A stretch of DNA of 54,123 nucleotides from Prevotella sp. (lineage in GTDB: Bacteria; Bacteroidota; Bacteroidia; Bacteroidales; Bacteroidaceae). The position numbers were made by a program, and so were the translations under genes. This document shows positions 41,001-47,412 of this stretch, piece by piece. The stretch lies in the NCBI GenBank assembly GCA_016285245.1, contig JAEEQH010000020.1:1-54123 (forward strand). The letters run 5' to 3'. The stretch's first letter is position 1. The number at the start of each line of letters is the position of its first letter. Under the pieces are notes generated by a model. That model searched no databases, was not told the origin of the DNA, and worked only from the letters and a program-made list of their open reading frames with translations.

Positions 41001-41113
41001 ACGGGCTGGTTGTCAGCCTGCGAGACGATGACACCCGAGACTTTTGTCTGTGCCAGTGCTCCAACCACATACAGCAGGAGTCCGGCCATTAACATAGTTA
41101 GTCTTTTTTTCAT
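38030..41113 (-). CDS. SusC/RagA-type TonB-dependent outer-membrane transporter
   Basis: A 1027-aa transporter: signal MKKRLTMLMAGLLLYVVGAL, a carboxypeptidase-regulatory-like domain (VSGVIVSQADNQPVIGASV, about residues 24-100), the plug with VVTGYGVTRKAAFTGA and the SusC signature (TDANPIKSLEGLVPGLQL, IFIRGRNSLNSGTQPLYVVD), and a 22-strand barrel ending in NIVFGANVSF. It imports SusD-bound ligand with TonB energy. First gene of the susC-susD-C10 operon, with a leader of about 110 nt behind a TAACTTTG promoter. Start at the ATG 41113, where the signal peptide begins. Confidence 0.95.
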   Translation of the reverse strand: MKKRLTMLMAGLLLYVVGALAQTKVSGVIVSQADNQPVIGASVLVVGTNIGAASDANGRFTLTVPEGKKTLRITYVGMEPLEISARPNMRIVLTDDETALGEVVVTGYGVTRKAAFTGAASTINTEKITNKTDANPIKSLEGLVPGLQLTNESGQPGAPATIFIRGRNSLNSGTQPLYVVDGVTYSSDVVGIREDEGQEISPLANLNANDIESITVLKDATATSIYGARAANGVIVITTKKGKPGKTKVNFNAKFGWQMMPAHKKFDYAPVNATKYKELWQEAMANELEAWGDDSTLSYYNNEYAGGEFNLNDPNDRWDFFKWLVEFDEKEYDTDWLDEVTRTGKTQNYSIDIQGGGATQGSPSYYLSLDYLNDESIVIGKDMKRYSFRFNFDHAPSKVVKYGFNTNLVYSETNMGAGGGYYTDPITQAYMQSPITSVKNEDGTWNFATVNGYNPVALRSKEGDQSLAKQYRALISPWLQLNFTPELYFMSRASADVHLVDEFGFWSFMQPQGLDMNGMGENSNNSNIHMQITNTLNWIKTFNNVHNLNVMVGQEAQKRWLKQAYLASSNYPVENMPQVANAATPSDARTNIDRMTLASWFANAEYDYQNKYYASASLRTDGASRFSKDSRWGTFFSIGAKYRMSAEEFMKSTESWLQNLTFRASYGTSGNSEVGGSWYAAKDLYGFGWNYNQQPGMAYEQMGNDDLKWERTKKFNIGFDATLFNRFNIEFDYYNHNTTDMVFAVPASFAMGLSSFYKNIGELNNQGIEFTIGASIIKNQDINWNVSFSGSHNKNEVKKLSTDMPIESNTQITEVGRPIYQYKMKEYAGVDPQTGSPLYYLNETGDETTDNYNKAAKRYLGDANPKFFGAFTNNFSWKGIDFSFQLNYQFGRKVYGNHLRYDEQIGGSFGENFTEYVYKNRWQKPGDVTDVPRLEAFGESGKHSSRYLMNGNFVKLRNITLGYTLPTEITEKFYVSRLRFYVQADNLCTFAASNYRGFDPSSVGADGQQWWNFPQSRNIVFGANVSF

Positions 41114-41229
41114 AATCTCTCTCGTTTTGTTTAATATATTATTAATAATGTGTAATTCCGCGTTGCACATCCCTCTAATGTGGGAGGGGGTATAGTCGCG
41201 TTTTGTTCTTTTTGGTAACTATCAGCTTG

Positions 41230-41237
41230 CAAAGTTA
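41230..41237 (-). promoter_or_regulatory. Promoter of the SusCD operon
   Basis: Minus-strand TAACTTTG. The leader to 41113 contains a short stem CCCTC/GAGGG. Confidence 0.65.
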
Positions 41238-41341
41238 CACGTTATAAACGAAAAAAAAGAATAATTTTATAAAAAAGTTACATTTTAACGCGAGAAATTA
41301 ACAAAAAGATTGAAAAATATGCAGGAAATAGTCATTTTTGC

Positions 41342-41776
41342 TCAGCGCTTCTGTCGGAAAAAGTCCTGCATCAGCTGGCGACACTCCTCTTCCATGACAC
41401 CGCTCGTCGTCTCGGCTTTCGGGTGCAGCACGCGCGGGGCGTAGAGACGGTAGCCGCGCTTCTCGTCGCCACAGCCGTAGACCACGCGCGATACCTGTGC
41501 CCAACCCAGGGCACCGGCACACATCGGGCACGGCTCCACGGTGACGTAGAGCGTGCAGTCCGTCAGGTACTTGCCACCCAGGGTGTTGGCGGCAGCGGTG
41601 ATGGCCTGCATCTCGGCATGGGCGGTGACGTCGCAGAGCGTCTCCGTCAGGTTGTGGGCACGGGCCACCACGCGGTCTTGACAGACGATGACGGCACCGA
41701 TGGGAATCTCGCCTTCGCTGTAGGCACGACGAGCTTCGTCCAGTGCCAGTTTCATGTACTTTTCGTCCTTTTCCAT
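41342..41776 (-). CDS. tadA: tRNA-specific adenosine deaminase
   Basis: A 144-aa zinc deaminase converting A34 to inosine in tRNA-Arg. Motifs: TAHAEMQAI (zinc His and catalytic Glu, about residue 54) and VTVEPCPMCAGAL (zinc Cys pair, about residue 83). The ATG at 41776 lies 11 nt after its TAACTTTG box, in a symmetric divergent promoter shared with birA. Nucleotide-deaminase relatives are possible, but length and motif spacing fit TadA. Confidence 0.93.
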   Translation of the reverse strand: MEKDEKYMKLALDEARRAYSEGEIPIGAVIVCQDRVVARAHNLTETLCDVTAHAEMQAITAAANTLGGKYLTDCTLYVTVEPCPMCAGALGWAQVSRVVYGCGDEKRGYRLYAPRVLHPKAETTSGVMEEECRQLMQDFFRQKR

Positions 41777-41784
41777 CTTTTTGG

Positions 41785-41819
41785 GTGCAAAGTTACGATT
41801 TTTTTTCATAACTTTGCAC
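41785..41819. promoter_or_regulatory. Symmetric divergent promoter tadA/birA
   Basis: Perfect 11-bp inverted repeat GTGCAAAGTTA / TAACTTTGCAC with a 13-bp spacer. Each arm carries a -7 box (minus 41788-41795, plus 41809-41816), so the two polymerase sites overlap. Confidence 0.75.
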
Positions 41820-41820
41820 C

Positions 41821-42570
41821 GTGGAATGGAAAATAGTGCATATCGACGAGACCGACTCCACCAACCGGTGGCTCAGGACACACGGGGACTGTCCCCAAGC
41901 GTGTCCCCCTGCCTCCCTAGTCGTGGTATCCGACTTCCAGACGGCGGGCCGCGGCTGTGGCACGAACACGTGGGAGTCGGAGCGGGGACAGAACCTGCTG
42001 TTCTCCGTGCTGCTCCACCCCGAGGGCGTGCCAGCCGCCGACCAGTTCGTCCTCTCCATGGCCAACGCCCTGGCGCTCCATGACGCCCTGTCCGAATACA
42101 CGGACGACGTGACCATCAAGTGGCCCAACGACATCTACTGGCGCGACCGCAAGCTCTGCGGCACGCTGATAGAGACCACGCTGCAGGGTGCAGAGATACG
42201 CGACTGCCTCATCGGCACGGGCATCAACGTCAACCAGCAGCGGTTCGTCAGCGATGCTCCCAACCCCGTGTCGCTGCGACAGATCCTCGGCCGCGACGTC
42301 GACCGCGACACCCTGCTGCAGCGGGTGCTGGCTTACATCGCCAAATACATGGAGATGGTACGCGACGGCCGCAGCGAACACATCCGCACCCTCTACCGCA
42401 GCCACCTCTACCGCCTCGACGAGACCCACCTTTACCGCTTTGCCGACGGCCATGAGGAACGTTGTCGACTGTTGAGTGTCACCGACGACGGGTACCTGGA
42501 GCTGCAGTCTGCCACCAACGTCCTCTACCGCCTCGCCTTCAAGGAAGTACAGTTTATCATTGAGCATTAA
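41821..42570 (+). CDS. birA: Biotin--[acetyl-CoA-carboxylase] ligase
   Basis: A 249-aa biotin protein ligase without the N-terminal DNA-binding domain, so an enzyme only. Blocks: DETDSTNRWL at residue 9, QTAGRGCGTNTWES near residue 40 (biotinyl-AMP loop, GRGRxG-like), IKWPNDIYWRDRKLCGTLIE near residue 99, GTGINVN near residue 138. The start is a GTG at 41821, only 4 nt behind the -7 box, so the mRNA is probably leaderless. The last residues IIEH and the stop codon are coded by the GCATTAA heptamer repeat. Confidence 0.92.
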   Translation: MEWKIVHIDETDSTNRWLRTHGDCPQACPPASLVVVSDFQTAGRGCGTNTWESERGQNLLFSVLLHPEGVPAADQFVLSMANALALHDALSEYTDDVTIKWPNDIYWRDRKLCGTLIETTLQGAEIRDCLIGTGINVNQQRFVSDAPNPVSLRQILGRDVDRDTLLQRVLAYIAKYMEMVRDGRSEHIRTLYRSHLYRLDETHLYRFADGHEERCRLLSVTDDGYLELQSATNVLYRLAFKEVQFIIEH

Positions 42571-42591
42571 GCATTGAGCATTAAGCATTAA
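42557..42591 (+). repeat. Heptamer repeat (GCATTAA) across the birA stop
   Basis: TCATTGA, GCATTAA, GCATTGA, GCATTAA, GCATTAA in exact 7-bp steps. The birA stop is inside the second unit and the next ATG follows the last unit by 3 bp. Confidence 0.85.
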
Positions 42592-42594
42592 ATA

Positions 42595-43593
42595 ATGGAA
42601 CAACAGAACCCGTACATCAAGCAGTTTCCCGAACTCTTCCGGGATAAGAAGATCGTCTATGTCCACGGCTACGGCAGCAGCGGACAGTCGGGCACCGTCA
42701 CGCGCATCCGCACGGTGCTGCCTGGCGCCACCGTCATTGCCCCCGACCTTCCCGTCAACCCGCACGAGGCCATCGACCTGCTCCGCCGTCTCTGTGCCGA
42801 CGAGCAGCCCGATCTCATCCTCGGCACGTCGATGGGTGGTATGTATACCGAACAGCTCTACGGCTACGACCGTATCTTGATGAACCCCGCCTTCCGCATC
42901 GCCGACACCATGCAGGAGCACGGCATGACCGGCAAGCAGCAGTTCCAGAACCCGCGTCTCGACGGCGTCCAGGAGTTCTACGTCGACAAGCCGATGGTCA
43001 AGGCATACCGCGAGGTCAGCGAACAGTGCTTCGCCCATGCCGGTGACCCCGGCGAGCACGAGCGTGTCATCGCCCTCTTCGGCGACGAGGACACCGTCGT
43101 CGACACCATGGGCCTCTACCGCGAGCACTACCCGACGGCCATCCGCTTCCATGGTGAGCACCGCATGAACGACCGCTCGTTCATGCACAGCGTCGTGCCC
43201 GTCATACGCTGGGTGGCCGACCGTCAGGAGCAGCGCCAGCGCCCCATCGTCTACATCGACGTGCGCACCCTCCGCGACCAGTACGACAAGCCGCGCTCCT
43301 CAGCACAGAAGACCGTGCGCCAGCTGCTGGAGACCTACCAGCTCTACTTCGTTGCCCCGGCCTCTGCCGATGCCGCCGACTACCAGGCCGTGCTCGCGTG
43401 GCTCTATGAGTACATCAACGTGCCTGCCTACGGCCATACCGTCTTCACTAACCAGAAGACGCTGCTCTACGGCGACTACCTCATCGACCTCGACAAAACC
43501 GACGGCATGGCGGCGCTCATCCACTTCGGCAGCGACACCTTCAAGACGTGGGACGACGTCAGCGAGTACTTTTCACGTTTGGGGGGACAATGA
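42595..43593 (+). CDS. Alpha/beta-hydrolase fused to a degenerate NT5C-type HAD domain
   Basis: A 332-aa protein. Residues 1-205 are a YqiA/UPF0227-like esterase: oxyanion region YVHGYGSSGQSGT near residue 22, nucleophile elbow GTSMGG near residue 78, acidic residue in LFGDEDTVVD near residue 162 and His in FMHSVVP near residue 200. Residues about 218-332 follow the NT5C nucleotidase pattern: IVYIDVRTL for motif I, YFVAPAS for motif II and LLYGDYLIDLD for the C-terminal motif. In motif I the second Asp (DxD) is replaced by Arg, so phosphatase activity is doubtful. The domain aligns along its length with the nucleotidase at 1-297. Start ATG sits 3 bp after a heptamer repeat. Confidence 0.75.
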   Translation: MEQQNPYIKQFPELFRDKKIVYVHGYGSSGQSGTVTRIRTVLPGATVIAPDLPVNPHEAIDLLRRLCADEQPDLILGTSMGGMYTEQLYGYDRILMNPAFRIADTMQEHGMTGKQQFQNPRLDGVQEFYVDKPMVKAYREVSEQCFAHAGDPGEHERVIALFGDEDTVVDTMGLYREHYPTAIRFHGEHRMNDRSFMHSVVPVIRWVADRQEQRQRPIVYIDVRTLRDQYDKPRSSAQKTVRQLLETYQLYFVAPASADAADYQAVLAWLYEYINVPAYGHTVFTNQKTLLYGDYLIDLDKTDGMAALIHFGSDTFKTWDDVSEYFSRLGGQ

Positions 43594-43595
43594 GA

Positions 43596-43634
43596 AGGAG
43601 TTAAGAAGTTAGAGAAGTAAGAGAAGTTAAAGAA
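43596..43634 (+). repeat. Repeat (GTTAAGAA/GTTAGAGAA, period 8-9) before the flavoprotein gene
   Basis: About four units between the fusion gene's stop and the ATG at 43637, supplying purine-rich sequence where the ribosome would bind. Confidence 0.65.
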
Positions 43635-43636
43635 GG

Positions 43637-44818
43637 ATGAAGACAGCGATAGTTGGTGGCGGGGCCGCGGGCTTTTTCCTCGCCGTGAACCTCAAGGAGA
43701 TGGTGCCGACGATGGATGTCACCATCCTCGAGCGTAGCAGCCGTGTGCTGGCGAAGGTCGAGGTGAGTGGGGGAGGGCGTTGCAACTGCACGAACACCTT
43801 CGAGGGTGTCAGCGCCGACCTCGCGGCCGTCTATCCCCGTGGTCACCGCCTCATGCGCCGTCTGATGAACGGTTTCTCGCAGCACGACGCCTACCAGTGG
43901 TTCGAGCGCCACGGCGTGCCGCTCACCGTCCAGCCCGACCAGTGTGTCTTCCCACGTTCTCAGGACTCCCACACCATCATCAACTGCTTCCTCGAGGCGT
44001 GCCGGCGGCTGGGCGTCAATATCCGTACAGGTGTCAAGGTCACGTCGCTCGATGAACTCGCCGACTACGACTTCGTTGCCGTCACCACCGGCGGCTCACC
44101 GCGTTCCGAGGGCCTGCAGTGGCTTGCTGACTGCGGTCACGAGGTGGTGGCCCCCGTGCCCTCGCTCTTCACGTTCAATGTCGCCGACGAGCCGTTGCGC
44201 GCCCTCATGGGTACTGTCGCCGACGATGCCGCCGTCGCCATCCCCGGCACGAAGCTGCGTGCCGACGGACCGTTGCTCATTACCCACTGGGGTATGAGCG
44301 GACCGGCCGTGCTGCGACTCTCCAGCTATGCCGCCCGCCATCTTGCCGACTGCGACTACCGTGCGCCGCTGGCCGTCAACTGGGTGAACCGTCGCGATGC
44401 CGTCATCCGCGACGAGCTGCTGCGGCTCTGTGCCGACGGCGGACGCCGCCAGCTCACCACCGTCCGTCCCTTTGGGCTCACCACCCGTCTGTGGACGATG
44501 CTCGCCGCCCGTGCCCTCGGCAACCGTGCTCAAGGCACATGGGCCAGTCTGAATCAGAAGGAGCTGAACCGCCTTGTCAACACCCTCGCCAACGATACCT
44601 ACGCCATCGACGGCCGCGCACCGTTCAAGGACGAGTTCGTCACCTGTGGCGGCATCGCCCTTGGCGCTGTCAACGCCGCCACCCTCGAGAGCCGTCACGT
44701 GCCCCGAGTCTACTTTGCCGGCGAGGTGCTCGACATCGACGGCGTCACCGGCGGCTTCAACTTCCAGGCTGCCTGGACCACCGCCTATACCGTGGCTGCC
44801 GCCATCGCTGCCCAGTGA
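43637..44818 (+). CDS. YhiN/HI0933-type FAD-dependent oxidoreductase
   Basis: A 393-aa flavoprotein with the N-terminal Rossmann FAD motif AIVGGGAAGFFLAVNL (residues 4-19), the family block VSGGGRCNCTNTF near residue 47 and the C-terminal FAD-binding FAGEVLDIDGVTGGFNFQAA near residue 360. Family members bind FAD and probably NAD(P)H; the reaction is unknown. Cotranscribed with birA and the fusion gene to judge by 43-bp spacing. Its stop is 6 bp from the end of the convergent lipoprotein gene. Confidence 0.88.
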   Translation: MKTAIVGGGAAGFFLAVNLKEMVPTMDVTILERSSRVLAKVEVSGGGRCNCTNTFEGVSADLAAVYPRGHRLMRRLMNGFSQHDAYQWFERHGVPLTVQPDQCVFPRSQDSHTIINCFLEACRRLGVNIRTGVKVTSLDELADYDFVAVTTGGSPRSEGLQWLADCGHEVVAPVPSLFTFNVADEPLRALMGTVADDAAVAIPGTKLRADGPLLITHWGMSGPAVLRLSSYAARHLADCDYRAPLAVNWVNRRDAVIRDELLRLCADGGRRQLTTVRPFGLTTRLWTMLAARALGNRAQGTWASLNQKELNRLVNTLANDTYAIDGRAPFKDEFVTCGGIALGAVNAATLESRHVPRVYFAGEVLDIDGVTGGFNFQAAWTTAYTVAAAIAAQ

Positions 44819-44824
44819 GTTTTC

Positions 44825-45439
44825 TTACTGTTTTATCGTGAACTTCACCCTTCCGTTAATGGAGAAGGAATACTGATATTTATTAGGATCATTCAGTTTT
44901 GATCCCTTCACTTCTTTATAGAATGTGTAGTCTGAGAAGTCAACATAGATGGCCTTCCCGTCGTTGGCAAAGACGGTAGCAGAGCCCGACTTGTAGTTTT
45001 CTGGAGAAAAATCCCCCATACTAAGAAGGGCTATACCCGTTAATTTGAAATAAGGCGTGAAGTCGTTGTAGCCCGGTTTGAAGTCCTTTGCACTCATTGT
45101 CTCCGGGAAGCTAAAGGTCAGTTCACTCATTGATGGGTTACTTAAGAAACCTATTACGAGACGGTGCACGGATTCCTTCCAGGCAGGTGGCGCGCCATTA
45201 TATTTTATTTCCATCGTGTTTTCATCATAAGGCGAGGTGTTCCCCTTCCATGTGGTCGTGAATCCCCATTCTATTTCGTCGTCTTTGCCGGGAGTGGGGT
45301 CGCTGGGCGTCTCTTCCTCGGGTGTTTTTTCCTCAGGCGTCTCCGTTTCGGGTTCGTCGTCATCGTCACCGCAGGCGGTGAAGGTCATGGGCATCGCCAT
45401 CATGGCGAGCATCAAGAAGGCATAATACCCTTTTTTCAT
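44825..45439 (-). CDS. Surface lipoprotein, unknown
   Basis: A 204-aa lipoprotein: signal MKKGYYAFLMLAMMAMPMTF then TAC, Cys near residue 23, followed by GDDDDEPE, an acidic export signal for the surface, and a low-complexity Glu/Thr/Pro linker (about residues 28-52). The C-terminal domain is beta-rich (about 55-204), ending YSFSINGRVKFTIKQ. No motif recognised. It is convergent with the flavoprotein gene with almost no gap. Confidence 0.75.
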   Translation of the reverse strand: MKKGYYAFLMLAMMAMPMTFTACGDDDDEPETETPEEKTPEEETPSDPTPGKDDEIEWGFTTTWKGNTSPYDENTMEIKYNGAPPAWKESVHRLVIGFLSNPSMSELTFSFPETMSAKDFKPGYNDFTPYFKLTGIALLSMGDFSPENYKSGSATVFANDGKAIYVDFSDYTFYKEVKGSKLNDPNKYQYSFSINGRVKFTIKQ

Positions 45440-45473
45440 AGCTTTATCGTTTTGGTTATTACTGCTTGTTAAG

Positions 45474-45507
45474 AAAAAAAGGAGTCAGAATTCTCTAACT
45501 CCTTTTT
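45474..45507 (-). terminator. Terminator of tRNA-Pro
   Basis: Minus-strand stem AAAGGAGT/ACTCCTTT with an inner AGAATTCT palindrome and a 7-T run, just after the tRNA. Confidence 0.85.
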
Positions 45508-45514
45508 CGTTTGG

Positions 45515-45587
45515 TCGGGATTACTGGACTCGAACCAGCGACCTCGCGCCCCCCAGACGTGTGCGCTACCAACTGCGCTAAATCCCG
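45515..45587 (-). tRNA. tRNA-Pro (GGG)
   Basis: A 73-nt cloverleaf: acceptor CGGGATT/AATCCCG, D arm GCGC-AGTTGGTA-GCGC, anticodon loop CTGGGGG, T arm GCTGG-TTCGAGT-CCAGT, discriminator A. The anticodon stem CACGT/GCGCG holds one A-C mismatch at its second pair. Confidence 0.95.
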
Positions 45588-45632
45588 ATCCAAAAATGCT
45601 TGGCATCTGACCATAGGTCTGATTTGCGGGTG

Positions 45633-45640
45633 CAAAGTTA
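45633..45640 (-). promoter_or_regulatory. Promoter of tRNA-Pro
   Basis: Minus-strand TAACTTTG, 45 bp before the tRNA. Confidence 0.6.
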
Positions 45641-45730
45641 CACACTTTATTCGACATTTCCAAATTTTATCCGAACTTTTTTTGCTTTTCCCTGATTTTG
45701 GCGTTACTTTACCATCAAAAGTTGGTGAAA

Positions 45731-45795
45731 CTCCTCCGTCTCGGCATAAAAAAGATTAAAATCTTTTGTTCTGCTCTCAACTTTTAGTAACTTTG
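45731..45795 (+). promoter_or_regulatory. Repeated promoter unit, copy 2 (aroA)
   Basis: CTCCTCCGTCTCGGCA (45731-45746), palindrome AAAGATT/AATCTTT (45751-45766), -33 TTTTG (45764-45768), exactly 19 bp, -7 TAACTTTG (45788-45795). Nearly identical to copy 1 at 2775-2839 on the other strand. Upstream hairpin is degenerate here (ACCA/TGGT around 45711-45726). Confidence 0.8.
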
Positions 45796-45826
45796 CGCTG
45801 AAATTTTACGCATAGACCATAGAATA

Positions 45827-47086
45827 ATGACGAAATACGAGGTTATTGCCCCAGAAACATTGCGGGCCGACATCCATCTGCCGGCCTCGAAGAGTATCTC
45901 AAACCGTGCGCTGATCATCTACTCGCTGTCGGGCGGCAGCATGATGCCGCAGAACCTGAGCGACTGTGACGACACACAGGTGATGATTGAAGCGCTGCGC
46001 TATATGCCGGAGACCATCGACATCAAGGCGGCGGGCACGGCGATGCGCTTCCTGACGGCATATATGTCGGTGATGCGCGGCACGCACGTGCTGACGGGCA
46101 CGGAGCGCATGAAGCACCGTCCGATAGGTATCTTGGTGGACGCCCTGCGCCGTCTGGGTGCGGAGATAGCGTATGTCGGCGAGGAGGGTTTCCCGCCGCT
46201 GAAGATCACGGGTCAGCCGCTGCAGGGCGGTGAGCTGGAGCTGCAGGGCGGCGTCAGCTCGCAGTACGTGTCGGCGCTGCTGATGATTGGTCCGGTGCTG
46301 AAGAACGGGCTGACGCTACGTCTGCTGGGCGACGTCATCTCGCGTCCGTACATTGACCTGACGCTGTGGATGATGCGCGAGTTCGGTGCCGACGTGGAGT
46401 GGACGGACGCCCACACCATCGAGGTGAAGCCGCAGCCGTACCGTCGTCGCCACTACTTCATAGAGAACGACTGGAGTGCTGCCAGCTACTGGTACCAGAT
46501 GGTGGCGCTGAGTCGCGACCGCGATGCTGAGGTGACGCTGGCGGGACTGATGGACGGCTCGAAGCAGGGCGACTCCAGCGTGCGCTACATCTTCTCGCTG
46601 CTGGGTGTGAAGACCACCTTCAAGACGAAGGAGGAGGGCGTGCCGCAGACGGTGACGCTGACGAAGAGCCGCCGTCCCGTGCCGCGACTGGAGTACGACT
46701 TCGTGAACTCGCCCGACCTCGCCCAGACATTCGTCGTCACCTGCGCCCTGCTGGGCGTACACTTCCGGTTTACGGGGCTGCGGACGCTGAAGATCAAGGA
46801 GACCGACCGCATCAGCGCGCTGAAGACGGAGATGCGGAAGCTGGGCTTCGTCATCCACGACGAGGACGACAGCGTGCTCTACTGGGACGGTGAGCGCTGC
46901 GAGCCCCAGGAGGTGGCGGCTATCGACACCTACGAGGATCACCGCATGGCGCTGGCCTTCGCGCCGGTGTCGCTGCTACGGCCGGTGGTCATCAACAACC
47001 CGCAGGTGGTGACGAAGTCGTACCCCTCGTTCTGGGACCACCTCAAAGCCGCAGGGTTTTCTATCATTGAAGAATTGAAAAATTGA
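45827..47086 (+). CDS. aroA: 3-phosphoshikimate 1-carboxyvinyltransferase (EPSP synthase)
   Basis: A 419-aa shikimate-pathway enzyme joining phosphoenolpyruvate to shikimate 3-phosphate. Visible: LPASKSISNRALI (residues 18-30, substrate Lys/Ser), GTAMRFLTAYMSV near residue 66 (counterpart of the NAGT motif), MKHRPIG near residue 90 and the late DTYEDHRMALAF block near residue 371. Bacteroidetes enzymes share this slightly short form. The last residues EELKN and the stop are coded by an 8-bp junction repeat. Confidence 0.95.
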   Translation: MTKYEVIAPETLRADIHLPASKSISNRALIIYSLSGGSMMPQNLSDCDDTQVMIEALRYMPETIDIKAAGTAMRFLTAYMSVMRGTHVLTGTERMKHRPIGILVDALRRLGAEIAYVGEEGFPPLKITGQPLQGGELELQGGVSSQYVSALLMIGPVLKNGLTLRLLGDVISRPYIDLTLWMMREFGADVEWTDAHTIEVKPQPYRRRHYFIENDWSAASYWYQMVALSRDRDAEVTLAGLMDGSKQGDSSVRYIFSLLGVKTTFKTKEEGVPQTVTLTKSRRPVPRLEYDFVNSPDLAQTFVVTCALLGVHFRFTGLRTLKIKETDRISALKTEMRKLGFVIHDEDDSVLYWDGERCEPQEVAAIDTYEDHRMALAFAPVSLLRPVVINNPQVVTKSYPSFWDHLKAAGFSIIEELKN

Positions 47087-47171
47087 AGAATTGAAGTTTT
47101 TCGAGGAACGAGGAAGGAGGAGCGAGGATAGTTCAAGCATTAAGCATTGAGCATTAAGCATTAAGCATTTC
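47065..47171 (+). repeat. Three successive junction repeats between aroA and the next gene
   Basis: Octamers ATTGAAGA x4 (47065-47096, containing the aroA stop), heptamers CGAGGAA/CGAGGAA/GGAGGAG/CGAGGAT (47102-47129), and heptamers GCATTAA x5 with variants (47137-47171). Three unrelated words sit side by side in one gap. Confidence 0.85.
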
Positions 47172-47176
47172 TTTGG

Positions 47177-47380
47177 ATGGAGTTTGCACTGGTTTGCATT
47201 TTAGGGCTCGTGGCCTTGGGCGTGATAGCCGCCATCGCGTCGTACTTCCAGAAGGGTGACGACGAGGTGAAGGAGGTGCACGACTGTGCGTCGTGCTCGG
47301 CCGTGGCCTCGGGCGAGTGCAAGATCGGCTGCCTGATAGAAGAGAAAAAGCGGCGCGAAGGCAATAAAAAGGGAAGTTAA
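47177..47380 (+). CDS. Small Cys-rich membrane protein
   Basis: A 67-aa protein: one transmembrane helix (FALVCILGLVALGVIAAIASYF, residues 3-24), then a soluble tail with CASCSAVASGECKIGC (residues 37-52), four cysteines in a C-x2-C-x8-C-x3-C pattern that could bind a metal or Fe-S centre, and a basic end. It resembles FeoB-associated Cys-rich membrane proteins in layout, but no feo gene is near. The final GS and stop overlap a junction repeat. Confidence 0.7.
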   Translation: MEFALVCILGLVALGVIAAIASYFQKGDDEVKEVHDCASCSAVASGECKIGCLIEEKKRREGNKKGS

Positions 47381-47410
47381 GAAGTTATAGAAGTTAGAGA
47401 AGTTAAGAAG
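47376..47410 (+). repeat. Repeat (GTTAAGAA/GTTATAGAA, period 8-9) before porW
   Basis: Four units; the first contains the TAA stop of the Cys-rich gene and the last ends 3 bp before the porW ATG. Same word as at 43596-43634. Confidence 0.75.
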
Positions 47411-47412
47411 AG

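Noticed and set aside
26116..47171. Tandem repeats considered as CRISPR arrays
   Set aside because: Units are 7-9 bp, directly adjacent without spacers, and no cas gene is present; these are not CRISPR.
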